Source: JBHYGK01 sp051859045 (GTDB taxonomy: Bacteria > Pseudomonadota > Gammaproteobacteria > Xanthomonadales > Xanthomonadaceae). Taken from it: a stretch of 49,157 nucleotides of DNA. Below the pieces are notes generated by a model. The model did no database searches. It was not told the DNA's origin and worked only from the letters and a program-made list of their open reading frames with translations. Made by a program: the position numbers and the translations under genes. Positions 23,591 through 33,011 of the stretch are shown here, one piece after another. The first letter of the stretch is position 1, and each line of letters begins with the position of its first letter. Location: assembly GCA_051859045.1 (NCBI GenBank), contig JBHYGK010000017.1, positions 1 through 49,157 of the forward strand, written 5' to 3'.

Positions 23591-25435
23591 TCAGCCGAGC
23601 GGGCAGGCCAGCGGCGCGATCGCCAGGCGCAGCGCGGTGGCGGTGGCGCGGCCGGCGCCGGGGGCGCGGAAGGCGGTGGTGGCGGGGGGGCGCGCCAGGC
23701 GCACGCTCGCCTCGCCGCCCGGATGGCGGGCGAACAGGCGGGCCTCGGCGGCGCCATCGGCCAGCGCGTCGGCCGCCGCCCGCAGCGCGCCGTCGGCGAG
23801 CGCGTCGCCGGACAGGCGGGCGTCGGCGGTGGCGGTGGCGCTGGCGCGGGGCGGCGCGCGGGCGACGATGGCCGCGAGGTCGGCCTGCGCGCTGATCGCG
23901 CCGTCGGCGGCCCAGGCCAGTTCGCCGCCGGGGCCCAGCGCGTGCACCGTGGACGCGAGGCCGCCGTCGGCGCAGGTGGCGGGCTCGAACAGCCAGCCGC
24001 CGCTGGCGCCGAGCGCGCGCAGGCGGCCGCCGCCGTCCGCGTCGATCGCCAGGTGCAGCGCGCTGGCCTCGTCCACGCCGAGGCCGCGCACGCCGGGATG
24101 CGCGGCCAGCAGCACCAGCAGGCGCGCCTCGCGGGCGCGCTCGGAGAAGTGGGTGTCGATGCTGAAGCCGGGCGCGAAGCCGAGGCCGCCCGGCGCCCAG
24201 GCGCTCAGCGCATCCTCGTCGACGCCCGGCGGGCAGGTGCCGGCGCGCGCGCAGCCCGGGCGCGGCGGCGCGCCCGCGTGCACGCCGCGGGCGAGCGCGG
24301 CGGCGGGATCGCCGTTGCCGACCATCGCCACGCCGGACTGCACCGCGGTGCCGGCGCTGGTGCCGAACACCACCACCTCGCCGGCGGCGACGCGGCGCTG
24401 CAGCGTCGCCAGCCACGGCCGCGGGCGGCCGTCGGGGAAGACGAAGGCCGCGCGGTGCTTCCACTGGTCGCCGCCGGCGAGGAACACGCCATCGACCTCG
24501 GCGGCCACCGCGGCGAGCGCCGCGGGCGCGCGGCAGGCGGCGTCCTGCGCGGCGACCAGCGCGGGCGCGACGCGTTCGCGGCCGGCGAGGCGCAGGACGT
24601 CGCGCCGGCGCGCCGGCAGCGAGGCGCAGTCGCCGGCGTCGAGCGCCGCGGCCAGCGCGGGATCCAGCGGCCACCACGCGGCGTCGGCGCCGGCCTGGGC
24701 CAGCGCGGCCACGTGCGCGTCGACGGCGTCGAAGGGGTCGTGCGCCGAGGCCGTGACCACGGCGATCCGCGGCCGCCGGCCGGGCGCGCGCGCCGCCGCG
24801 GCCTCGACGAAGGCCCGCAGCAGCAGGGCGCTCCACGGCGCGACGCCGCCGTCGAGGTCGACGTGCTCGCGCGCCATCGCGCCGTCGGCTGCGCGCTGCG
24901 GCTGCTCGAACGCCGACAGCACGCCGGCGCGGGTGTCGTCGTCGAGCCGCGCCCACGCGGCGCCGGCGTCGCGCGCGCAGGGGGTCGCGCCGCCGTCGGC
25001 GTCGACGCAGGTCGCGGCGAAGGCGTCCCACAGCGCGTCGCCGTCGAGCGCGCGCAGGCCCTCGCGCGCGCGCAGCGCACGCGCCGTGGCGCGCAGCGCG
25101 CCACGCGTCGCGGGGTCCAGCTCCGCCAGCAAGTGTGGCCCGTCGAGCTCGGCCAGGCCGGCGTCATCCAGCGCGTAGACCGGCGGCGTGCGCGCCGGCT
25201 GCCCGTCGCGGGTGCCGCCGACGGTGGCGGCATCGACGCAGCGCGACGGCGCGAGGCTGGTGCAGGTGCCGAGCGCGCCGCCGGCGAGGAACAGCTCGCG
25301 CGGCCAGGGCGACGCTGCGTCGTGCGTGGCGGCGGGAGGCGCCGACGCGGTGGCCGGCGCGGCGGCGATCGACAGCCCGGCGAGCAGCGCGATCACGCCG
25401 GTCTGGCCGGCGAGCGAGGACAGGGTGCGGGGCAT
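23591..25435 (-). CDS. Exported cyanophycinase-like peptidase (S51 family)
   Basis: Hydrolyses cyanophycin (poly-Asp with Arg side chains) to beta-Asp-Arg dipeptides; the family is peptidase S51. 614 residues from ATG-25435, with a Sec-type signal (VIALLAGLSIAAAPATASA), so it acts outside the cytoplasm. The core motifs are intact: FLAGGDQWKHR (about 318-328), nucleophile Ser360 in FGTSAGTAVQSGVAMVG, His429 in SIDTHFSERAREARL, and GLGVDEASALHL. An Ala/Asp-rich insertion of about 150 residues (about 65-215) separates the first strand (ELFLAGGALG) from the usual IAVVTASAHDPF strand, so it is longer than typical enzymes. It is divergent from a TonB receptor, permease and isoaspartyl dipeptidase, which supports the substrate call. 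Activity itself is inferred. Confidence 0.87.
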   Translation of the reverse strand: MPRTLSSLAGQTGVIALLAGLSIAAAPATASAPPAATHDAASPWPRELFLAGGALGTCTSLAPSRCVDAATVGGTRDGQPARTPPVYALDDAGLAELDGPHLLAELDPATRGALRATARALRAREGLRALDGDALWDAFAATCVDADGGATPCARDAGAAWARLDDDTRAGVLSAFEQPQRAADGAMAREHVDLDGGVAPWSALLLRAFVEAAAARAPGRRPRIAVVTASAHDPFDAVDAHVAALAQAGADAAWWPLDPALAAALDAGDCASLPARRRDVLRLAGRERVAPALVAAQDAACRAPAALAAVAAEVDGVFLAGGDQWKHRAAFVFPDGRPRPWLATLQRRVAAGEVVVFGTSAGTAVQSGVAMVGNGDPAAALARGVHAGAPPRPGCARAGTCPPGVDEDALSAWAPGGLGFAPGFSIDTHFSERAREARLLVLLAAHPGVRGLGVDEASALHLAIDADGGGRLRALGASGGWLFEPATCADGGLASTVHALGPGGELAWAADGAISAQADLAAIVARAPPRASATATADARLSGDALADGALRAAADALADGAAEARLFARHPGGEASVRLARPPATTAFRAPGAGRATATALRLAIAPLACPLG

Positions 25436-25466
25436 CGGCGGCGTCCGGTGGCATGCGCGAGCGGCG

Positions 25467-25495
25467 ACCGTAGCCGTCGCGTCGTCGGGCTGCAA
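25467..25495 (-). promoter_or_regulatory. Promoter of the cyanophycinase gene
   Basis: On the minus strand, TTGCAG (25490-25495), a 17-bp spacer and TACGGT (25467-25472), about 31 nt before the ATG. Confidence 0.55.
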
Positions 25496-25598
25496 GCCGC
25501 GATCCAGAGCCTTCGCGCGCCCCCGCGCGAGGGCCCGCGCACGCCCGCTGCGCGCGAGCCGCGGCGGCCGCCGGCCATCGGCGGATCGTCACGGGCAC

Positions 25599-25627
25599 TT
25601 GACGCCGCGAACGGGGCCGGATTATCA
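25599..25627 (+). promoter_or_regulatory. Promoter of the 28-codon ORF / TonB receptor transcript
   Basis: TTGACG (25599-25604), a 17-bp spacer and TTATCA (25622-25627). The expected start near 25634 puts the small ORF at 25662 first in the message, ahead of the TonB receptor. One of the best sigma70-like matches in the window. Confidence 0.6.
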
Positions 25628-25661
25628 CGACACCGCCGGACGCATTCCCGCGTCCCCCTCG

Positions 25662-25748
25662 ATGGACCCCGCCGTGCAGGCGCTGACCTACGACTTCAAC
25701 GATTTCCGGTACGAGAGCTTCTACCTCTCGGAATGGTGGGACGAGTAG
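25662..25748 (+). CDS. Putative 28-aa peptide, acidic and aromatic
   Basis: Small ORF too short for usual gene callers. The product has 8 aromatic residues (Y10, F12, F15, Y17, F20, Y21, W25, W26), 7 acidic residues and a single Arg, ending in YLSEWWDE. That composition is unlike the Ala/Arg/Gly/Pro-rich products of chance ORFs in this GC-rich DNA, and third positions are G/C except in two codons, so real coding is plausible. There is no clear Shine-Dalgarno sequence. It lies between a good promoter and the TonB receptor gene and is followed by a hairpin. It could be a small protein, a leader peptide or a RiPP-like precursor. No radical SAM or P450 enzyme is encoded nearby. I do not recognise a family. 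Confidence 0.5.
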   Translation: MDPAVQALTYDFNDFRYESFYLSEWWDE

Positions 25749-25762
25749 TCCCCGATCGCTGA

Positions 25763-25792
25763 GCCCGGCCCCGCAACGGGGCTGGCGCGGGC
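25763..25792 (+). other. Hairpin in the leader between the 28-codon ORF and the TonB receptor
   Basis: GCCCCG-CAA-CGGGGC (25768-25782), extendable by the outer GCCC/GGGC pair. It could be an attenuator or a processing site. Nothing else was recognised in 25793-25880; an AGGGGGA ribosome binding site then precedes ATG-25891. Confidence 0.4.
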
Positions 25793-25890
25793 CGTCGCGC
25801 CCGCGTGTCGCCAGTCGCCACCACCGCCTTCACGACGCGAGCCGCGCCAGCGCGCGCCGCCGCGTCGCGCCATCGTCCTAGGGGGACACC

Positions 25891-28680
25891 ATGCACCTGA
25901 AGAAGCCGCTTCCGGCCGCCATCGCGCTGCTGCTCGCCACGCTCGCCTCCTCCGCCCACGCCGCCGCGCAGGACGCGCCCGCCGCGCCGCCGGCGCCCGA
26001 CGCGCCGGTCGAGGCCACCGAGCTCGACCGCGTCCGTGTCACCGGCACCAACCTCGCCGGCCTGGCGCTGGAGGAGGCGCAGCCGGTGGTGATCATCGAC
26101 GCCGCGCAGATCGCCGAGAGCGGCGCGCAGACCCTGACCGAGGTGCTGGCCGACCTCTCCCAGGCGGGCGGCGGCACCGGCAACTTCAACACCTTCGCCT
26201 CCGGCTCGCTGCAGGCCGACGCGCCCGCCGGCACCGCAGGCGTGTCGCTGCGCGGCCTCGGCACCGCGGCCACGCTGACCCTGGTCAACGGCCGGCGCAT
26301 CGCCACCAGCTCGTTCGCGAACGGCTCCGAGAACTTCGTCGACGTGAACATGATCCCGCTCGCCGCGGTGGAGCGCGTCGAGATCCTCACCACCGGCGCC
26401 TCGGCGATCTACGGCGCCGACGCGGTGGCCGGCGTGGTGAACTTCATCCTACGCGAGGACTTCGACGGCCTGCGGATCTCGGGCAGCTATGGCGACTCCG
26501 AGGCCGGCAGCGACGAGTCGCGCTCCAACGCCAACCTGGCCTGGGGCCGCACCGGCGAGCGCGGCCGCGCGCTGCTGATCCTCGACGCCTACCGCCGCAA
26601 CGCGCTCTACGACCGCGACCGCGCCGAGACCGCGGTGGAGCCGCGGCCGTCCGAGCAGGGCGTGTTCGCGAGCTTCAACGACCTCTTCGCGCTGCCGGGC
26701 GACCTCGTCGAGGCCGGCTGCCCGGACGCGCAGCGCTTCGACGGCCGCCCGGGCTTCCCCGAGGGCCGCTTCGGCGCGTTCTGCTCGCTCAACCGCAACC
26801 AGTACACCGCCACCGACCCCGAGAGCCGCCGCCTCGGCGCGCTGGGCAGCTTCGGCTGGAGCTTCGACTCGGGGCTGGAGTGGTTCGCCGACGTCGCCCT
26901 GCAGCGCAACGTCTCGCGCGCCGACGCCGCGCCGGCGCCGTGGAGCGAGGAGGCGATCGCGTTCGACCATCCCGACATGCCGGCCGAGCTGCGCGCGCGC
27001 CTGCTCGCCGGCGGCGCGGATCCCGGCTTCCCGGTGTTCGGCTGGGGCCGCTTCCCCGACGCCCGCACCATCGAGGTCACCTCGACCAGCTGGCGCGTGC
27101 TGCAGGGCCTGCGCGGCAGCGTCGGCGACTGGCACTGGGAGAGCGCGCTGAACCTCTCGGAGTCGCAGTCCGAGCAGGAGGCCGTGGCCGGCATCTACAA
27201 CGTCGCGCGCTTCCGCGCCGGCCTGCTCGGCGAGCTCTGCGCCGACGGCCGCACCACCTGCAGCCCGGGCGCGGGCGGCCTCTGGTACAACCCCTTCGGC
27301 GGCCAGGCCGACAACGACGCCGCGGTGCTGGCGCTGGTGCGCGAGCGCGTGCCGCGCGACGGCGACGCCAGCCTCTACGCCTGGGACGCCAAGCTCGACG
27401 GCACCTGGGGCGCGATCGGCGATCGCGACGTCCAGTGGGCGTTCGGCACCGAGGTCCGCCGCGAGGAGACCACCGACCGGCCCTCGCCGCTGGCCACCAT
27501 CGACGCCAACGGCGAGGTCCCGGTGTACGGCTTCGGCTCGACCCGCGTCGACGCCGCGCGCACCTCGCAGGCGCTGTTCGCCGAGGTGCTGCTGCCGCTG
27601 GCCTCGACGCTCGACCTGCGCCTCGCCGCGCGCTACGACCACTTCAGCGACTTCGGCGGCGACCTCAATCCGGCGGCGAGCGTCCGCTGGCAGCCCAGCG
27701 ACGCGGTGCTCGTGCGCGGCGGCTGGAACTCGAGCTTCCGCGCGCCCTCGCTGGCCCAGGTCGGCGCCGGCGTGAGCCTCGGCTCCGGCGCGCTGCCGTG
27801 CTCGCCGGGCAGCGAGTTCTTCTCGACCTGGTGTGACGGCTTCGCCGGCGACGACGCCTACCTCACCGAGATCTACGGCAACCCCGACCTCGAGGCCGAG
27901 ACCGCGAAGGCCTGGTACCTGGGCACGGTGTTCAGCCTCGGCGCGGGCACCACGCTGTCGCTGGACTGGTGGGACTTCCGCCACCGCAACCTGGTGGACA
28001 TCGACGACCTGGAGCTGTTCCGCCGCGCGCTGCTGGATCCCTCGCTGGTGGCCGCCGAGGGCGACCTCGGCCCGGGCCAGATCGGCATCGAGACCCGCAA
28101 CGGCACGATCGGCAGCCCGATCGAGCAGGTCAACCTGGAGCTGATCAACATCGGCCGCCAGGAGACCTCGGGCCTGGACGTGGCCTTCCAGCACGACCGC
28201 GCGTTCGCCGGCGGCGACCTGCGCCTGTGGGTCGACGGGACCTGGACGCGCACGTTCAAGCGCCAGGAGAGCTGCGACCCGAACGGCTCCGACGCCCGCC
28301 GCGGCACCGGCCCCTGCGTCGACGGCCAGCGCCTGGTCGAGCGCACCGGCGAGTTCCGCTACCCCGAGCTGCTCGCCAGCGCCGGCGTGCGCTGGGCCCG
28401 CGGCGACTGGAGCACGCGCCTGTGGGCGAACCACACCGACGGCTACTACGATGACGACCAGCGCGCGGGCGTCCCCGCCGGGCGCCGGATCCCGTCGTGG
28501 ACGATCCTCAGCCTCGCCGTCACCTGGGACGTCACCGACGACCAGCACGTCACCCTCGGCGTGCGCAACCTCGCCGACCGCGACGCGCCGATCGCGCTCG
28601 GCTCGGCGGCCAACGTCGACCTGTTCAACCACGACACCGAAGGACGCTTCTACACCGTGAGCTACGGCCTGCGCTTCTGA
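25891..28680 (+). CDS. TonB-dependent outer-membrane receptor
   Basis: 929 residues with a signal peptide (LPAAIALLLATLASSAHA), a TonB-box-like segment near TELDRVRVTGT, a plug domain (about 50-170, with VSLRGLGTAATLTLVNGRR and GASAIYGADAVAGVVNFI) and a 22-strand barrel ending in FYTVSYGLRF, a correct terminal aromatic. It resembles the large peptide/carbohydrate receptors of Xanthomonadales. AGGGGGA 6-12 nt before the ATG is a strong ribosome binding site. It overlaps the YfcC transporter by 1 bp (TGATG). With the divergent cyanophycinase, import of cyanophycin fragments or beta-Asp-Arg is the likely role. The substrate cannot be read from the sequence alone. Confidence 0.93.
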   Translation: MHLKKPLPAAIALLLATLASSAHAAAQDAPAAPPAPDAPVEATELDRVRVTGTNLAGLALEEAQPVVIIDAAQIAESGAQTLTEVLADLSQAGGGTGNFNTFASGSLQADAPAGTAGVSLRGLGTAATLTLVNGRRIATSSFANGSENFVDVNMIPLAAVERVEILTTGASAIYGADAVAGVVNFILREDFDGLRISGSYGDSEAGSDESRSNANLAWGRTGERGRALLILDAYRRNALYDRDRAETAVEPRPSEQGVFASFNDLFALPGDLVEAGCPDAQRFDGRPGFPEGRFGAFCSLNRNQYTATDPESRRLGALGSFGWSFDSGLEWFADVALQRNVSRADAAPAPWSEEAIAFDHPDMPAELRARLLAGGADPGFPVFGWGRFPDARTIEVTSTSWRVLQGLRGSVGDWHWESALNLSESQSEQEAVAGIYNVARFRAGLLGELCADGRTTCSPGAGGLWYNPFGGQADNDAAVLALVRERVPRDGDASLYAWDAKLDGTWGAIGDRDVQWAFGTEVRREETTDRPSPLATIDANGEVPVYGFGSTRVDAARTSQALFAEVLLPLASTLDLRLAARYDHFSDFGGDLNPAASVRWQPSDAVLVRGGWNSSFRAPSLAQVGAGVSLGSGALPCSPGSEFFSTWCDGFAGDDAYLTEIYGNPDLEAETAKAWYLGTVFSLGAGTTLSLDWWDFRHRNLVDIDDLELFRRALLDPSLVAAEGDLGPGQIGIETRNGTIGSPIEQVNLELINIGRQETSGLDVAFQHDRAFAGGDLRLWVDGTWTRTFKRQESCDPNGSDARRGTGPCVDGQRLVERTGEFRYPELLASAGVRWARGDWSTRLWANHTDGYYDDDQRAGVPAGRRIPSWTILSLAVTWDVTDDQHVTLGVRNLADRDAPIALGSAANVDLFNHDTEGRFYTVSYGLRF

Positions 28681-30113
28681 TGGAGACGACGACGCCCCGC
28701 GCGTGGCGCACGCCCGACACGCTGCTGATCCTGCTCGCGGCCGGCCTGCTGGCCGCGCTGCTGGTGCCGTGGCTGCCGGCCGGGCTGTTCGAGCCCGGCC
28801 GGCCGGTGGCGCTGGAGCACTACCGCGAGGCCGCCGCGCCGCTGCAGGTGCGGGTGTTCGCCGACGGCGGCGAGGGCGGCCCCGGCGCGCTGAACCTGCT
28901 GTTCGAGGGCTTCACCTCGGGCAGCCGCACCGGCGCGGCGATCGGCGTGATCGCGTTCGTGCTGATCGTCGGCGGCGCGTTTGGGCTGGTGCAGGCCAGC
29001 GGCGCGATGGACAACGGGCTGCGCCGGCTGCTGGCCGGTAGGCTCGCCACGCGCCCGGCCTGGCTGCTGGCCGGGCTGTTCGCGCTGTTCTCGACCGGCG
29101 GCGCGGTGTTCGGGATGGGCGAGGAGACGATCGCGTTCCTCGCCCTGCTGCTGCCGCTGCTGCGCCGGCTGGGGTATCCGCCGGAGGTGGCGGTGATGGC
29201 CACCTACGTCGCCAGCCAGGTGGGCTTCGCCACGTCGTGGATGAACCCGTTCTCGGTGGCGGTCGCGCAGGGCATCGCGGGGCTGCCGCTGCTGTCGGGC
29301 GCGGGGCTGCGGCTGGCGATGTGGGCGGTGTGCACGCTGGCGGCGATGGCGTGGATGCTGCGTTACGCCGCGCGCCACCGCGACCCGGCGGCCGCCGGCG
29401 GCGGCGCGGACCCGGGCGGCGCGGCGATCGCGGCCGCGCCGCTGGCCTGGGCCGACCACGCGGTGTTCGCCGCGATCGCGCTCACCGTGGCCTGGATCGT
29501 CTGGGGCGTGACCGCGGGCGGCTACTACATCCCCGAGATCGCCACCCAGTTCTTCGCGCTCGGCCTGGCCTGCGGCGTGATCGCCGTGGCCTCCGGGCGG
29601 ATCGGCGCCAACGCCGCGGCGCAGGCCTTCACCGACGGCATGCGCACGCTGGTGCCCTGCGCGCTGGTGATCGCGCTGGCCAAGGGCGTGCTCGGCCTGC
29701 TCGGTGGCGCCGACCCGCACCAGCCCTCGGTGCTCAACGCCCTGCTGCACGCGATGGGCAGCGGGCTGGAGGGCGCGCCGCCGCTGCTGGCGGCGCAGGG
29801 CATGTTCGCCGCGCAGTCGCTGTTCAACCTGTTCGTCAGCTCGGGATCGGCGCAGGCGGCGATCACGATGCCGCTGATGGCCGGCCTGGGCGACCTGGTG
29901 GGCGTCAGCCGCCAGGTGTCGGTGCTGGCCTTCCAGCTCGGCGACGGGCTGACCAACCTGGTCATCCCGACCTCGGCCGCGATGATGGGCGCGCTCGGCG
30001 TCGCCGGCCTCGACTGGACCCGCTGGATCCGCGTGATCTGGCGCCTGGAACTGCTGCTGCTCGCCCTGGGCGCGGTGTTCATCACGATCGCGATGGGGAT
30101 CGGCTATGTCTGA
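28680..30113 (+). CDS. YfcC-family inner-membrane transporter
   Basis: 477 residues with about 12 hydrophobic segments. Family features include an N-terminal helix, a periplasmic loop (about 40-75), IGVIAFVLIVGGAFGLVQAS, STGGAVFGMGEETIAF, GFATSWMNPFSVAVAQ, LFNLFVSSGSAQAAITMP and the C-terminal FQLGDGLTNLVIPTSAAMM. YfcC/DcuC/ArcD-related carriers move dicarboxylates, basic amino acids or short peptides. Here the overlap with the TonB receptor (1 bp) and with the isoaspartyl dipeptidase (8 bp) suggests it carries beta-Asp-Arg or related dipeptides into the cytoplasm. That substrate is inference from operon context. Confidence 0.88.
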   Translation: METTTPRAWRTPDTLLILLAAGLLAALLVPWLPAGLFEPGRPVALEHYREAAAPLQVRVFADGGEGGPGALNLLFEGFTSGSRTGAAIGVIAFVLIVGGAFGLVQASGAMDNGLRRLLAGRLATRPAWLLAGLFALFSTGGAVFGMGEETIAFLALLLPLLRRLGYPPEVAVMATYVASQVGFATSWMNPFSVAVAQGIAGLPLLSGAGLRLAMWAVCTLAAMAWMLRYAARHRDPAAAGGGADPGGAAIAAAPLAWADHAVFAAIALTVAWIVWGVTAGGYYIPEIATQFFALGLACGVIAVASGRIGANAAAQAFTDGMRTLVPCALVIALAKGVLGLLGGADPHQPSVLNALLHAMGSGLEGAPPLLAAQGMFAAQSLFNLFVSSGSAQAAITMPLMAGLGDLVGVSRQVSVLAFQLGDGLTNLVIPTSAAMMGALGVAGLDWTRWIRVIWRLELLLLALGAVFITIAMGIGYV

Positions 30114-31263
30114 GCGTCATCCGTGGTGGTGGATCCGCGGCATCGAGGTGTTCGACCCCGCGCCGCGCGGCACGCTCGACCTGCTGCTCGGCGAGGGCCG
30201 GGTGCTGGCGATGGGCGAGGGCCTCGACCCGCGCGGGCTGGGCATCCCGCTGGAGACGCTGGACGGGCGTGGGCTGGTCGCCGCGCCGGGGCTGGTCGAC
30301 AGCCTGGTCCACGTCAGCGGCGGCGGCGGCGAGGGCGGCTTCGCCACCCGCACGCCGGCGCTGCGCGGCGAGGACGCGCTGCGCGCCGGCGTCACCACGC
30401 TCGTCGGCGCGCTCGGCACCGACGACGTCACCCGCAGCCACGCCGACCTGCTCGCGGCCTGCCGCGCGCTGGCCGTGCACGGGCTCAGCGCCTACGCGCT
30501 GACCGGCAGCTACCGGGTGCCGGCGCGCACCCTCACCGGCAGCGTGCGCGACGATCTGGTGCTGGTGCCGGACATGATCGGCGTGGGCGAGATCGCGATC
30601 GCCGATCCGCGCGGCTCGCAGCCCAGCGTCGACGAGCTGGCCCGGATCGCCGCCGACGCCCGCGTGGGCGGGCTGCTGGCCGGCAAGCGCGGCACGGTGC
30701 TGGTGCACGTGGGCGACGGCGCCGACGGCCTGGCCCTGCTGCGCGAGGTCGGCGCGCGCCACCACGTGGGCGCCGAGCGCTGGCTGCCCACCCACGTCAA
30801 CCGCCAGGGCCGCCTGCTCGAGGAGGGCCTGGCCTGGGCGCGCGCGGGCGGCACGATCGACTTCACCACCTCCACCACGCCGGCCTTCCTCGCCGACGGC
30901 GAGGTGGCCGCGGCCGAGGCGCTGGCGCGGATGCTCGATGCCGGCGTCGACGTGGCGCGGATCGGGCTGAGCTCCGACGGCCAGGCCAGCCTGCCGCACT
31001 TCGCCGCGGACGGCCGCCTGCTGTCGCTGGCGGTGGCGCCGATCGCGAGCCTGCTCGACGCCGTGCGCGAGGCGGTGCAGCGCCACGTCGTGCCGCTGAG
31101 CACCGCGCTGGCGGCGGCCACGTCCACGCCCGCCGACGCCTGGGGCCTGGCCGCGAAGGGCCGGCTGCGCCCGGGCGGCGACGCCGACGTGCTGGTGCTC
31201 AGGCGCGAGGACCTGGCGCTGGTGGGGACGTTCGCGTCGGGGCGGTTCACCGACCTGGCGTGA
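30106..31263 (+). CDS. iadA: Isoaspartyl dipeptidase, variant metal site
   Basis: Amidohydrolase that splits beta-aspartyl dipeptides. 385 residues, and it aligns with E. coli IadA along its length with matching numbering (compared from memory). Kept: the GGGGEGG loop (E76), Y136, R169, H201 in LVHVGDG, H230 and R233 in LPTHVNR, and the metal Asp in LSSDGQAS (D291). Changed: the HxH motif reads LVH (L67 in place of H68), and the carbamylated Lys162 position is Glu in GVGEIAIADPRG (E162). These suggest a single metal held by E162, H201 and H230, as in E. coli NagA, rather than a binuclear centre. It overlaps the transporter by 8 bp and completes the cyanophycin pathway. No signal peptide, so cytoplasmic. 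Confidence 0.88.
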   Translation: MSERHPWWWIRGIEVFDPAPRGTLDLLLGEGRVLAMGEGLDPRGLGIPLETLDGRGLVAAPGLVDSLVHVSGGGGEGGFATRTPALRGEDALRAGVTTLVGALGTDDVTRSHADLLAACRALAVHGLSAYALTGSYRVPARTLTGSVRDDLVLVPDMIGVGEIAIADPRGSQPSVDELARIAADARVGGLLAGKRGTVLVHVGDGADGLALLREVGARHHVGAERWLPTHVNRQGRLLEEGLAWARAGGTIDFTTSTTPAFLADGEVAAAEALARMLDAGVDVARIGLSSDGQASLPHFAADGRLLSLAVAPIASLLDAVREAVQRHVVPLSTALAAATSTPADAWGLAAKGRLRPGGDADVLVLRREDLALVGTFASGRFTDLA

Positions 31264-31271
31264 GTCGACCT

Positions 31272-31297
31272 GGCCCGGGGCCGGCGCCGCCCGGGCC
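31272..31297. terminator. Hairpin between convergent iadA and ltaE
   Basis: 8-bp stem GGCCCGGG / CCCGGGCC with a 10-nt self-complementary loop, in the 39-bp gap between the two stops. It can serve both strands. Confidence 0.65.
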
Positions 31298-31302
31298 GGG
31301 GC

Positions 31303-32334
<1,032 letters not shown>

Positions 32335-32357
32335 CGGGGGCTCGGTGGCGGTGGGCG

Positions 32358-32891
32358 TCAGCGCAGCATGCGGCGCAGGGTGTCGTCGCGCAGCCACAGA
32401 TGATGCAGCAGCGCGCCGCCGATGTGCGCGCCCAGCAGCCACCACAGCGCGGTGGCGAACAGTTCGTGCAGGTCCTCGGCCTGGTGCGCGAGCCCCTCGC
32501 CGATCGCGAACGGCGCGGGCAGCGTGAGGTCGGTCCACGGCAGGCCCACCGGCTTGCCCTCGCCCCAGGCCGCGAGCAGGCCGGCGACCGGCAGCGCCAG
32601 CAGCAGCGCGTACAGCGCCAGGTGGCCGAGCTTGGCGAGCAGGTGCAGCGCCTTCGGCGGCGCGGGCGTGATCGGCGGCGTGCCGCGCAGGCGCAGCAGC
32701 ACGCGCGGCAGCCACAGCGCCAGCACCACGAGGCCGAGGCTGAAGTGGCCCTGCATCATCGCCAGCCGCTCGGCGGTGCCGCGGTCGAAGGCGCCGCGGA
32801 ACTCCATCGTGGCCCAGGCCGCCGCCACGAGGACGACGGTGAGCCAGTGCAGGGCGCGGGTGGGCAGGGGGAAGCGGGCGGGGGTGGCCAT
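32358..32891 (-). CDS. Cytochrome b561
   Basis: 177-residue di-haem inner-membrane cytochrome of the prokaryotic b561 family (PF01292), which passes electrons between quinol and periplasmic partners. Four hydrophobic segments. Haem-ligand histidines can be seen in TRALHWLTVV, MMQGHFSLGLV, LAKLGHLALYALLLALPVAG and the C-terminal HQAEDLHELF / LLGAHIGGALLHH. Length is normal. It is upstream of ltaE on the same strand and divergent from the exonuclease gene. Confidence 0.92.
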   Translation of the reverse strand: MATPARFPLPTRALHWLTVVLVAAAWATMEFRGAFDRGTAERLAMMQGHFSLGLVVLALWLPRVLLRLRGTPPITPAPPKALHLLAKLGHLALYALLLALPVAGLLAAWGEGKPVGLPWTDLTLPAPFAIGEGLAHQAEDLHELFATALWWLLGAHIGGALLHHLWLRDDTLRRMLR

Positions 32892-32999
32892 CGGGGGCGC
32901 TCCGGGATCGGGGGTGGCGCGAGCGTGGGCGCCGCGCCTTGCCGCCACCTTAAACCGGCCCGCGCGCCGACGGGAGGTGGCGCGGCGGGCGCGCTGGCC

Positions 33000-33005
33000 T
33001 AGAAT
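33000..33005 (+). promoter_or_regulatory. -10 element of xth, leaderless spacing
   Basis: TAGAAT, then CGGCGC, then ATG-33012. Transcription would begin at the ATG. No ribosome binding site is present. Confidence 0.55.
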
Positions 33006-33011
33006 CGGCGC

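Noticed and set aside
21477..25031. 1184-codon minus-strand frame extending prlC
   Set aside because: The M3 peptidase begins at ATG-23522. The extension covers the cyanophycinase gene in another frame and is Arg/Ala-rich.
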